This document shows positions 35,527-42,967 of a DNA stretch of 64,000 bases, one piece after another. The DNA lies in assembly GCA_021840255.1 (NCBI GenBank), contig JAKBYX010000010.1, positions 1 through 64,000 on the forward strand, written 5' to 3'. The first letter of the stretch is position 1. Every line of letters starts with the position of its first letter. The translations under genes and the position numbers were made by a program. The notes under the pieces are model-generated. The model saw only the letters and a program-made list of their open reading frames with translations. It was not told the origin of the DNA and ran no database searches. Source of the stretch: Nitrospirota bacterium. Its GTDB lineage: Bacteria > Nitrospirota > Thermodesulfovibrionia > Thermodesulfovibrionales > JdFR-88.

Positions 35527-38273
35527 AAACCGGGCGGACGCTTGCGAACCCGCATGCCCCCTGTTCTCCGGAACCGTCCTCTGCCGCGCAGGACATCCAT
35601 CGCGAGGCACGGGGCGTCCGTCGCGCGGTGCAGGGCATACACGTTGTGGCCAAGCCAACAGGGCCGCTCTGCAACCTCAATTGCGAATACTGTTTCTACC
35701 TGGAGAAGCAGGCGTTGTTTGGCGCGGGGGAGGATTACCGTATGACGGATGAGGTTCTTTCCGCCTTCATAGGCAACTACATTTCTTCCCAGGCCACACC
35801 GGACGTGGAGTTTGTATGGCAGGGCGGAGAGCCCACCCTTTTGGGCATTGATTTCTACAGGAGGGTTGTTGAGCTTCAGCGACCGTTCGCGCGTAAAAAG
35901 ACAATAAAAAATTCGCTTCAGACCAATGGGACGCTGCTTACTGATGAATGGTGCCGGTTCCTCAGGAAACACGCTTTCATGGTGGGAATAAGCCTTGACG
36001 GGCCCAGGGATGTGCATGACCGCTACCGCCGGGACCATGCGGGAAACGGCACTTTCGACCGGGTAATGCGGGGGCTGAAACTTTTGCAAAGGCATGGGGT
36101 CGATTATAACGTTCTGGCCTCTGTCGCCCGGGACACAGCCTCCCGCCCCCTGGATGTGTACCGCTTTCTGCGGGATGAGGGCGTGGAATTCATTCAGTTT
36201 ACGCCGATTGTGGAGCGGCTGCCAGATGAGCGGAGCAGCCGCCTGGGCCTGCGGCTCGCCGGGCCCGCTTCGTTTGAGCCCTCATCGCTTGATGAGGAAT
36301 GTAAAACTGGCGTCACCGGATGGACGGTCATCCCGGAACAATACGGCGGCTTTCTCATCTCCGTTTTCGAGGAATGGGTCAGAAAGGATGTGGGCAAGGT
36401 CTTTGTAATGAACTTCGAATGGGCGCTGGGCGCCTGGATAGGCAACCCCTCGCCGGTCTGCGTTCATGCCAAACAATGTGGACGCTCGCTCGTGCTTGAG
36501 CACAATGGGGATGTCTATGCCTGTGACCATTGCGTTTATCCTCAGTACAGGCTGGGCAACGTCGCCAGGGACCGGTTGGCGGACCTTGCTGAAGACTCCC
36601 TCAGATCCGGCTTCGGCGTGGACAAGGAACGCGCCCTGTCCCGCTGGTGCAGGGAGTGCAAGGTCCTGGCGGCCTGCCAGGGAGGCTGCACCAAACACCG
36701 CTTTGCACGGACAAATTACAACGAGCCGGGGCTCCATTATCTCTGTGCGGGATACAAAACGTTTTTTCTCCACATCAGAAAACATCTAAGGGCAATGGCC
36801 GTATTACTGGAAAACGGGCTCCCCCCATCGTACGTGATGGAGGCCGCAAAGGGGCCCCTGGCTATAAGGCTGGAAAGCAAGAGGATTCCCGGCTGGCAGG
36901 TATGTGTGCGTGGGAGGAGAGATGAAATGCGAGACGCCATTAAACGGGCAACGATTGTCTTTTCGGCTGTGTTTCTGCTAGCAGCCGTGATCTTGCCCTG
37001 TCCACGGGCGGCCGCCCAAAGCAGCGCCGCGAATTACTCCGGCGGAATTTGGACCAGGACCACTCTTACCGGCGACTGGGGCGGCCTGCGCAACGAACTG
37101 GCCCAAAATGGGATTACTTTCGACCTGAATCTGACCCAGGTGGCGCAGGGAGTCACAGGCGGAGGCAAGAAGACGGGCTGGGAATACGGTGCCCGAGGGA
37201 ATCTTACGCTCAATGTGGACACGCAGAAAATGGGATTATGGCCGGGCGGCTTTTTAATGCTGGAGGTGGAGGGCAATTCAGGCAACGATGTCAACCTGTA
37301 CACGGGAGCGTTTATGCCCGTAAACAGCAACCAGTTCTATCCGGTTCCGGAGAGCGATCAACTTAATGTACCGGCGCTTACCTTCACACAGTTCCTTTCA
37401 GAATATACCGGTTTGTTTGCCGGGAAGATCGACATCACCTCCGGTGACGCCAACGAGTTTGCGCACGGGAAGGGAGACACGCAGTTTTTCAACCTCGCGC
37501 TCAATTTTGATCCGGTCGCCATTCTGGCCGCGCCTTACTCCACGCTCGGAGCAGGCATTATTGTTCTGCCAACAAAAGACCCGGGACAGGCCTCCATAAC
37601 GGCAAGCGCAATAAGTTCAGACGGCACGGCAAACAGCAGCGGCTTTGATACCCTGATGAAAGGCAATACCTCCTACATTATCGAAGGCAGAGTGAAGACA
37701 GGGTTCTTGGGCCTTACCGGCCACCAGTTGGCAGGCGCCATGTATTCCACAAAGAACTTTGCCGCGCTGGAGCAGCATTTGCGCTTCATCATCCAAAATG
37801 GCGCTATCCAACAGAAAGGCAACACATGGTGCGTCTATTATAACTTTGACCAGTACATCTATGAGGTGAAGAAGGGCTCGGGCCGGGGAGTAGGCATATT
37901 CGGCCGCTTTGGCGCATCGGATGGAAACCCCAACCCGATTCATTTTTTTTACAGCATCGGCCTTGGCGGAAACGGAGTGGTTCCCGGCCGGGCGCTGGAT
38001 GCCTTCGGCGCTGGTTTTTATTATATGGACATAAAAAACCCAAAGTTTACCGGGCCCCTCGGAACCACGGTATTTTTGAGGGACGAGTATGGAGTTGAGG
38101 CTTATTACGACATTGCCCTTACCCCATGGGCCAGGCTTACGCCAGACATACAGGTGATCAGGCCGTCCCAGAAACACGCATTTTCCCTGAACATGACCGG
38201 GTTCCCGGTAATCAGCGGCAGCAACATAGATACGGCCACGGTCCTGGGCCTCAGGCTCAGGCTGGTTTTCTGA
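35523..38273 (+). CDS. Anaerobic sulfatase-maturing radical SAM enzyme fused in frame to an OprB-type porin
   Basis: One 916-codon frame contains two proteins. Residues 1 to about 455 are an anSME: the radical SAM cluster is Cys50, Cys54 and Cys57 (CNLNCEYC), followed by WQGGEPTLLG and C-terminal SPASM cysteine motifs (CRECKVLAACQGGC). This enzyme makes formylglycine on the sulfatase upstream. From Met469 (36927) the frame reads as a fresh signal peptide (RATIVFSAVFLLAAVIL, then AAAQ) and an OprB carbohydrate-selective porin to the C-terminal Phe. A cytoplasmic radical SAM enzyme with an internal export signal makes no sense as one chain. The first gene has probably lost its stop, or there is a sequence error. 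The start is TTG, coupled to a short upstream frame. Confidence 0.85.
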   Translation: MKTGRTLANPHAPCSPEPSSAAQDIHREARGVRRAVQGIHVVAKPTGPLCNLNCEYCFYLEKQALFGAGEDYRMTDEVLSAFIGNYISSQATPDVEFVWQGGEPTLLGIDFYRRVVELQRPFARKKTIKNSLQTNGTLLTDEWCRFLRKHAFMVGISLDGPRDVHDRYRRDHAGNGTFDRVMRGLKLLQRHGVDYNVLASVARDTASRPLDVYRFLRDEGVEFIQFTPIVERLPDERSSRLGLRLAGPASFEPSSLDEECKTGVTGWTVIPEQYGGFLISVFEEWVRKDVGKVFVMNFEWALGAWIGNPSPVCVHAKQCGRSLVLEHNGDVYACDHCVYPQYRLGNVARDRLADLAEDSLRSGFGVDKERALSRWCRECKVLAACQGGCTKHRFARTNYNEPGLHYLCAGYKTFFLHIRKHLRAMAVLLENGLPPSYVMEAAKGPLAIRLESKRIPGWQVCVRGRRDEMRDAIKRATIVFSAVFLLAAVILPCPRAAAQSSAANYSGGIWTRTTLTGDWGGLRNELAQNGITFDLNLTQVAQGVTGGGKKTGWEYGARGNLTLNVDTQKMGLWPGGFLMLEVEGNSGNDVNLYTGAFMPVNSNQFYPVPESDQLNVPALTFTQFLSEYTGLFAGKIDITSGDANEFAHGKGDTQFFNLALNFDPVAILAAPYSTLGAGIIVLPTKDPGQASITASAISSDGTANSSGFDTLMKGNTSYIIEGRVKTGFLGLTGHQLAGAMYSTKNFAALEQHLRFIIQNGAIQQKGNTWCVYYNFDQYIYEVKKGSGRGVGIFGRFGASDGNPNPIHFFYSIGLGGNGVVPGRALDAFGAGFYYMDIKNPKFTGPLGTTVFLRDEYGVEAYYDIALTPWARLTPDIQVIRPSQKHAFSLNMTGFPVISGSNIDTATVLGLRLRLVF
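36913..36929 (+). promoter_or_regulatory. Internal ribosome site and start of the porin part
   Basis: GGGAGGAG at 36912-36919 lies seven bases before the in-frame ATG at 36927. This is a strong site and supports separate translation of the porin. In the +1 frame relative to the maturase, a TGA sits at 36923-36925, just before this ATG. Confidence 0.65.
36927..38273 (+). CDS. OprB-family carbohydrate-selective porin (internal start)
   Basis: From the internal ATG the product has 448 residues: signal peptide (about 1-32), then SGGIWTRTTLTGDWGGLRNELAQ, the family's opening motif, a beta-barrel with alternating aromatic strands, GVEAYYDIALTPWARLTPDIQVI and a terminal Phe in RLRLVF. OprB porins pass sugars through the outer membrane. 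Beside a sulfatase it could admit sulfated saccharides or the desulfated product. It is the same frame as the maturase but is best treated as its own gene. Confidence 0.7.
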   Translation: MRDAIKRATIVFSAVFLLAAVILPCPRAAAQSSAANYSGGIWTRTTLTGDWGGLRNELAQNGITFDLNLTQVAQGVTGGGKKTGWEYGARGNLTLNVDTQKMGLWPGGFLMLEVEGNSGNDVNLYTGAFMPVNSNQFYPVPESDQLNVPALTFTQFLSEYTGLFAGKIDITSGDANEFAHGKGDTQFFNLALNFDPVAILAAPYSTLGAGIIVLPTKDPGQASITASAISSDGTANSSGFDTLMKGNTSYIIEGRVKTGFLGLTGHQLAGAMYSTKNFAALEQHLRFIIQNGAIQQKGNTWCVYYNFDQYIYEVKKGSGRGVGIFGRFGASDGNPNPIHFFYSIGLGGNGVVPGRALDAFGAGFYYMDIKNPKFTGPLGTTVFLRDEYGVEAYYDIALTPWARLTPDIQVIRPSQKHAFSLNMTGFPVISGSNIDTATVLGLRLRLVF

Positions 38274-38331
38274 TGCAGCAGCGGGTTCTGCATATGAATA
38301 AGCAGGATATCTGCCCCTTAAGGAGGAGATC

Positions 38332-39006
38332 ATGAAAAGCGCCAGGAGAACAGTTGCTTTATTAATAGTAATGGCCATCATCCTTGCCGCGGCGGCAGGC
38401 TGCGCGAAGGAACAGATGAAGTATTCGGGGTTTTTAGGGAACTACCCCAAATTTCAAAAGGGGCCAAGCGGCGGCGTTGCCCTTGTCTACGTAAAAAAAG
38501 GCGCCGATTTCAGCAAATACAACAAGGTCATGTTCGACCAGGTGGTATTCTATTTGAGCAAGGACGCCAAATACAACGATATTCAGCCCGAACAAATGAA
38601 GGAACTGGCCGACGAATTTGCACGGGCCGCAGTGAAGGAGATGAAGGGGGCCTATCCCATAGTGGCTGAACCCGGGCCGGACGTCCTCAGAGTAAGGGTG
38701 GCGATCACAGGCATAGAACCCGGCAACCCTGTAAAAAGCGGAATAACCACCGTGGTGCCGGTCGGGCTTGTAATGAGTGTAATCAAAAAAGGAACCACGG
38801 GGTCATATCCGGGCGTGGGAAGCGCAAGCATGGAGGCTGAATTCCTGGATTCCAGCACAAATGAACGGCTTGCCGCCGCTATCGATAAAAGGCCCGGATC
38901 GAAATTTTCGGGGTTCACGAAATACGGAGCCGCAAAGGAGGCGTTTGAATTCTGGGCAAAAAGACTGAGGGTATTTCTGGACCACGCCCACGGCAAGCAG
39001 GAATAA
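38332..39006 (+). CDS. DUF3313 lipoprotein
   Basis: The 224-residue protein has GGAGG seven bases before the ATG and a signal peptide with lipobox AAAGC (Cys24). The conserved DUF3313 features are YSGFLGNYP near the mature start, the YNKVMFDQVVFYL strand, RVRVAITGIEP and a C-terminal AFEFWAKRLRVFLD helix. The role is unknown. DUF3313 lipoproteins are often found beside sulfatase or outer-membrane genes, and here it lies 58 bp after the porin, probably in the same operon. Confidence 0.85.
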   Translation: MKSARRTVALLIVMAIILAAAAGCAKEQMKYSGFLGNYPKFQKGPSGGVALVYVKKGADFSKYNKVMFDQVVFYLSKDAKYNDIQPEQMKELADEFARAAVKEMKGAYPIVAEPGPDVLRVRVAITGIEPGNPVKSGITTVVPVGLVMSVIKKGTTGSYPGVGSASMEAEFLDSSTNERLAAAIDKRPGSKFSGFTKYGAAKEAFEFWAKRLRVFLDHAHGKQE

Positions 39007-39345
39007 ATACCACGTCCATAGCTTTTTTCATGAGGAGGGAAAAGAAGCAGAACGGTTTTTGCCAGCAAAAAACCTGTTCTGCTTCTAAAAAAAATCCTTT
39101 TCTCTTTGCACGACGATTTCTTATAATTTTTTGCTTTTTGTTTTTTTTTGTTTTTTTGCGATCCGCAAGCCCTTTTTCTCCATGCCGGATGACCTTTTCA
39201 TTGCTCATCAAAACCATTACTTGCCTACGGATAAGACTGAAGGCGACGGGATTCTGATATACTCGAAAGCAGAACCAACGCTGAAACCGGGCAAAATTGT
39301 TAAAATCCGCGGGACGGCATCTCTTAAAACTCCGAGAGGAAGGCA
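39007..39345. other. Intergenic region with a long hairpin and poly-T tracts
   Basis: There is no gene here. A nearly perfect hairpin (39043-39086) has outer arms AGAAGCAGAAC/GTTCTGCTTCT and an inner A/T stem. It is followed by eight A rather than T, so it is not a standard terminator on the plus strand. From 39120 to 39160 the plus strand is mostly T. The ribosome site GAGAGGAAGG of the next gene is at the right end. Confidence 0.6.
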
Positions 39346-39963
39346 ATGCAGCGTTTTTTATATACATTTTTTATTGCCCTAACCAATAATTTTGACAATA
39401 TAGGCGCCAGGATCGCCTATAGCGTCCGAGGGGTCAGGATAAGTCTGCTGATAAATCTCTGGATCTCCGTAATTACTTTTGTCATCTCGTTTTTTGCGGC
39501 TTTCGCGGGGAAAACAATATCCGGCCTTATTGCCAGGCAAATTACCTCACTTATAGCCATGCTGATACTTACCGTCATCGGTTCCTGGATAATATTGGAA
39601 CCGTATATAAAAAAAACCAGGAATTGCATCCGGCAACCCGAAAGGGGAGAAAAAAGAGGCGCATGCCACGTTTTGTTAAATCCGGCAGATGCGGATATGG
39701 ACAACTCAAAACATATCGATTTTAAAGAGGCGGCCCTCCTTGGGATCGCGTTATCCATAAACAATATTGGAGGAGGAATGAGCGCCGGGCTGATGGGCCT
39801 CAACTCCTTCCTGGTAGGGTTCCTGTCCGCGCTGATAAGCTTCATCGCCCTCTGGGCCGGAAACTACATTTCAGAATTCTTCATAAAATGGCGGATATCA
39901 AATAAAGCCTCTTTCGCCGCGGGCCTTTTATTGATCGCAATAGGAATAAAACAGATTATTTAA
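39346..39963 (+). CDS. YtaF/MntP-like membrane transporter
   Basis: The 205-residue protein has six predicted membrane helices in two repeats. The first repeat has FIALTNNFDNIGARIAYSV and the second GIALSINNIGGGMSAGLMGL, matching the Asn/Asp-bearing helices of the YtaF and MntP (Mn2+ efflux) families. YtaF is known from spore formers but also occurs widely. The gene has a good ribosome site. Its stop overlaps that of the convergent exchanger gene by four bases. Ion specificity is unknown; Mn2+ is a reasonable guess. Confidence 0.8.
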   Translation: MQRFLYTFFIALTNNFDNIGARIAYSVRGVRISLLINLWISVITFVISFFAAFAGKTISGLIARQITSLIAMLILTVIGSWIILEPYIKKTRNCIRQPERGEKRGACHVLLNPADADMDNSKHIDFKEAALLGIALSINNIGGGMSAGLMGLNSFLVGFLSALISFIALWAGNYISEFFIKWRISNKASFAAGLLLIAIGIKQII

Positions 39964-41051
39964 ATGCCGGGCATGATGGCCTGGGCGAGATAGACCAAAT
40001 AAAGGGCGCCCCCGGCCAGCAATATCCAGAAAGGTATCTTCGTCCTGAACGAAACAGTGATCCGGATCAGCGAGATCATCAGGATAACCATAAGTATCCC
40101 CATCAGCTCAGCCCTGCCCATGGCCCACCTGGTAAAAATCAGCCCTATCGAGACAGGGATGGATGCCTGGAAAACCATTGCGCCGGTCACATTTGCCAGG
40201 GCGAGGGTGTCCTTGTTCTTAAGCGTCCAGGATATCGAATTGAATTTTTCCGGGAACTCCGTTGCGAAAGGGACTATTAAAAAAGATAGCATAAGCGGGG
40301 AAGCCCCGGATTTTAAGGCCAGCGCGGAGATGTATTCCACGAACAGTTTTGCGCCCTCCAGCATGAAAAGAAGCCCCACCGCTGCCTGGAAGGCAAGCCA
40401 CCTGCGCCGTAGCGGAAATCCCAGATAAAGACCGAAATGGAAATCTTCATCGTATTGTTCATTCTCCTCCGCCTTGTGCTTCAGTGTGCGGCTGAAAAAA
40501 AGGATGTAAGAGCCTAAAAGCAGAAAAGCAGCAAGGGCATCTGCCTTCCTGCTGCCGGTCAGGGAAGCGGCGAAGATCACCGCCATCGCAAAGATAATAT
40601 AACCGGTCTCGAACTTGAGGGCCGTTACATTAGGAGCCAACTCCGCCTTCCTTTTTTTAAGGAACCCGCGCAACAACACCGTCAGGCCCAGGAAAAACAT
40701 TGCAAGCGTGCCAAGCATAAAGGGAGCGCCCAGGATGGCTCCTACCGCGATGCCTTCCTTCTGTCCGGGCTTGCCGGACAGAAGGGCAATAATTGGTATC
40801 AGGGTCTCGGGCAGGGCCGTGCCGATGGCGGCCAGCAGGCTGCCCGTGGCCGCGTGCGACAGATTGAACTTTCCTCCAAGGCCCTCTATCCCGTTTGAGA
40901 AAAGCTCACACCCTCCCAGTGTTATGAGCATCCCCAGAAAAAGAAACCCGGCTATGAACAGATAGGACGAAGAGTAGACCGGCAACCCGGAAAGAAGCCG
41001 CGACACCGAAAAAAAAACAACCAAAACCAGGAACAAAGCATATTTTTTCAT
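39960..41051 (-). CDS. Na+/Ca2+-exchanger-family (CaCA) membrane protein
   Basis: The 363-residue protein has ten to eleven helices with two inverted alpha-repeats: GSLLAAIGTALPETLIPIIAL and LIVPFATEFPEKFNSISW followed by LANVTGAMVFQASIPVSIG. The acidic residues of these repeats (Glu in LPET and in TEFPEK) are the cation ligands in NCX-type exchangers. It could exchange Ca2+ or another cation for Na+ or H+. It reads away from the DUF5132/P-type ATPase operon, which begins 250 bp to its right. Confidence 0.88.
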   Translation of the reverse strand: MKKYALFLVLVVFFSVSRLLSGLPVYSSSYLFIAGFLFLGMLITLGGCELFSNGIEGLGGKFNLSHAATGSLLAAIGTALPETLIPIIALLSGKPGQKEGIAVGAILGAPFMLGTLAMFFLGLTVLLRGFLKKRKAELAPNVTALKFETGYIIFAMAVIFAASLTGSRKADALAAFLLLGSYILFFSRTLKHKAEENEQYDEDFHFGLYLGFPLRRRWLAFQAAVGLLFMLEGAKLFVEYISALALKSGASPLMLSFLIVPFATEFPEKFNSISWTLKNKDTLALANVTGAMVFQASIPVSIGLIFTRWAMGRAELMGILMVILMISLIRITVSFRTKIPFWILLAGGALYLVYLAQAIMPGI

Positions 41052-41304
41052 GTGCCTTTATTTTAAAACAGTTCTTATGCCTTCGGCATCGGAATGTGTG
41101 GAATTTCTTTATTCTTTATTCCCTCGCTTGCCCTTCGGGGTTCATTTTATGCCTTCGGGCACCGAAAGCAGGGAAAAAATCTTTGGAATTGATACGGACT
41201 TTTCCGGCATAGGCAAATAATGAAAAAATTTATGGATTTCATGCTGGTTTTTGAGAGAATGTAACCAGGGAGAAAGACGCCCCAATTCAAGAGAGGTGAC
41301 GCCC

Positions 41305-41589
41305 ATGGGACTTTTTAATAACGGACTTAAAGGCAACGTTCTGACAGGGCTCGCCATTGGGATCGGTGCCGCAGTTGTTGCACCCGCTCTCCTGCCGGTC
41401 CTTTCCGGGGCCGCCAAACCCATCGCAAAAGCGCTCATAAAAGGCGGCCTGAAGCTGTACGAAAAAGGCAAGGAGACCGCTGCCGAGGTCGGAGAGGTTG
41501 TGGAGGACATCATGGCCGAGGCCAAAGCGGAGATGGCGGAGGAGACACAACAGGAGGCCAACCCTCCTACACCAGAAGAGACCGTCTAA
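41305..41589 (+). CDS. DUF5132 membrane peptide
   Basis: The 94-residue protein starts at the ATG at 41305, with GAGAGG ten to twelve bases upstream. The N-terminus (GLFNNGLKGNVLTGLAIGIG) leads into a Gly/Ala-rich hydrophobic stretch (about residues 12-35), then a helix AKALIKGGLKLYEKGKETAA and an acidic tail. The pattern recalls mycobacterial PacL/DUF1490 proteins, which partner P-type ATPases, though identity is not claimed. It is the first gene of a cluster with HMA-like proteins and a P-type ATPase; the next start is one base after its stop. Confidence 0.82.
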   Translation: MGLFNNGLKGNVLTGLAIGIGAAVVAPALLPVLSGAAKPIAKALIKGGLKLYEKGKETAAEVGEVVEDIMAEAKAEMAEETQQEANPPTPEETV

Positions 41590-41590
41590 A

Positions 41591-42121
41591 ATGGTCCCGG
41601 TGGCCCGGATAACGCACAGGATAAAGGGGCGCATCAGGATACGGGTGCCTATGAGGAAGGGCAACCGGGAATATTTTTCCTCTCTTGAAGCGCAGTTGCG
41701 CAATATCCCTGGCGTCACCGGAATGGAAACTAACGCCCTTACCGGAAGCGTCCTTATATTTCATGAAACGGACCCTGAAAAAATAATCAGCTATGCAAAC
41801 GAGAGCGGTCTTTTCCGCATCCCTGCCGGCGATCCGAACGGGGCGGTAGACAGCAGCGGCAAAAGGATCAGAAAAAACAGGAGACTCACCTCACAGATAT
41901 CGGACGTTTTCAAGCAGGCGGACTCAAAGATGCTCGATATGTCGGATGGGCGTCTTGACATCGGCGGAGGCGCGTTCATGGTTCTTCTGGGGCTTGGAAT
42001 ATACGATATAGCGCGCGGAAATTTCATCGCGCCCGCCTGGTACACGGCATTCTGGTACGCGCTGAACATCTTTTTAAAGGCGCTGCCGGGTGCGTCTCCG
42101 GAACTGAGCGAAACCGCGTAA
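41591..42121 (+). CDS. HMA-like domain protein with C-terminal membrane helix
   Basis: The 176-residue protein opens with an HMA_2-type ferredoxin-like fold (about residues 3-80, ITHRIKGRIRIRVP and IPGVTGMETNALTGSVLIFH). It lacks the CxxC metal motif. A linker is followed by an Asp/Gly-rich hydrophobic segment (GGGAFMVLLGLGIYDIARG) and a second hydrophobic stretch. The start is one base after the DUF5132 stop. It may act as a protein adaptor for the ATPase rather than a metal chaperone. Confidence 0.78.
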   Translation: MVPVARITHRIKGRIRIRVPMRKGNREYFSSLEAQLRNIPGVTGMETNALTGSVLIFHETDPEKIISYANESGLFRIPAGDPNGAVDSSGKRIRKNRRLTSQISDVFKQADSKMLDMSDGRLDIGGGAFMVLLGLGIYDIARGNFIAPAWYTAFWYALNIFLKALPGASPELSETA

Positions 42122-42173
42122 AACTTTCCCAAAAAAAACAATACCAAACTTTCCAGATGCAGGAGGTTTTCAA

Positions 42174-42914
42174 ATGGCCAGTGAATATGTTGAGACCAGG
42201 AGCCCGTCGGCCGAATTGGGCAAGGCCGGAGCCGCAGTTAAGCAGGGGATCATATCGAGCCTGAAGAGCATTAACGAGATAGAGGCGGAGATAGTGACTC
42301 TGGTGAGAAACACCGTATCCGATACACTTAAGACGACCGGGGCCGTGGCGGGCGAGACGGTCACGGTTACGGCGGATGTAATGAAGGGCGCTATAGCCGC
42401 CACCGAGGAGGTGGGGACGGGCCTTATCCTTAGCACGAAGAGCGTGGCCAAGGGCGTCATAATGGGCGTAAGCGACGTCAGCGGAGACGTGATAACGGCG
42501 GCACGCCAGGTGGCCCAGGGGGCGGTAAACGGCGCCTCCGATATCGGCGCCGACGTGGCGCTGGTAGGGAGGCGGGCCGTGGACGGCGCTATAGAGGCTG
42601 CAAAGGAGATAGGCGGCAATGTGGAGGAAGTGGCCAAGGTGTCCATAGGCGGGGCCATATCAGCCGCATCCTCAATAGGCAATACCGCAGTAACCGCGAT
42701 GAAAGAGATGCTTGTAGGCATAGTCGGGGGCGTGAAGGAAGTGCTCAGTGCGGCATTGCCGGGTTCCTCAAAAGGCGCTTTCCCAGAAAAAACTGAAACT
42801 CCGAAACAGGAGGGAGAGCCGCGCCATGAGCGTGAAGCGGCGGCCATGACGGAGGAGACAGCTCCGGAGCATGAAGAGCCGCGGGCCCCTGCGCGGAAAA
42901 GAACCAGGAAATAG
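42174..42914 (+). CDS. Protein of tandem 22-residue amphipathic repeats
   Basis: The 246-residue protein has GGAGG before its ATG. Residues 44-195 form seven consecutive units of about 22 residues with the pattern xxVxxGAIxAAxEIGxxVxxV, for example ARQVAQGAVNGASDIGADV and GRRAVDGAIEAAKEIGGNV. The 22/11-residue period is that of apolipoprotein-like surface helices. A Pro/Glu/Lys-rich tail follows. There is no signal peptide or clear membrane helix. It lies between the HMA-like gene and the P-type ATPase and may scaffold the pump at the membrane surface. No family was recognised. Confidence 0.75.
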   Translation: MASEYVETRSPSAELGKAGAAVKQGIISSLKSINEIEAEIVTLVRNTVSDTLKTTGAVAGETVTVTADVMKGAIAATEEVGTGLILSTKSVAKGVIMGVSDVSGDVITAARQVAQGAVNGASDIGADVALVGRRAVDGAIEAAKEIGGNVEEVAKVSIGGAISAASSIGNTAVTAMKEMLVGIVGGVKEVLSAALPGSSKGAFPEKTETPKQEGEPRHEREAAAMTEETAPEHEEPRAPARKRTRK

Positions 42915-42967
42915 AATTTTTTCTTTTCCTGTCCGGTTTTTCATGGCTACCGGATCGATAGGCAGGC

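Noticed and set aside
35178-36095. A 305-codon minus-strand frame across the sulfatase/maturase junction
   Set aside because: It overlaps two well-supported genes and its translation shows no known features.
41189-41221. Promoter TTGATA/AATAAT before the DUF5132 gene
   Set aside because: The spacer is 21 bp, outside the usual range, so it is not reported as a feature.
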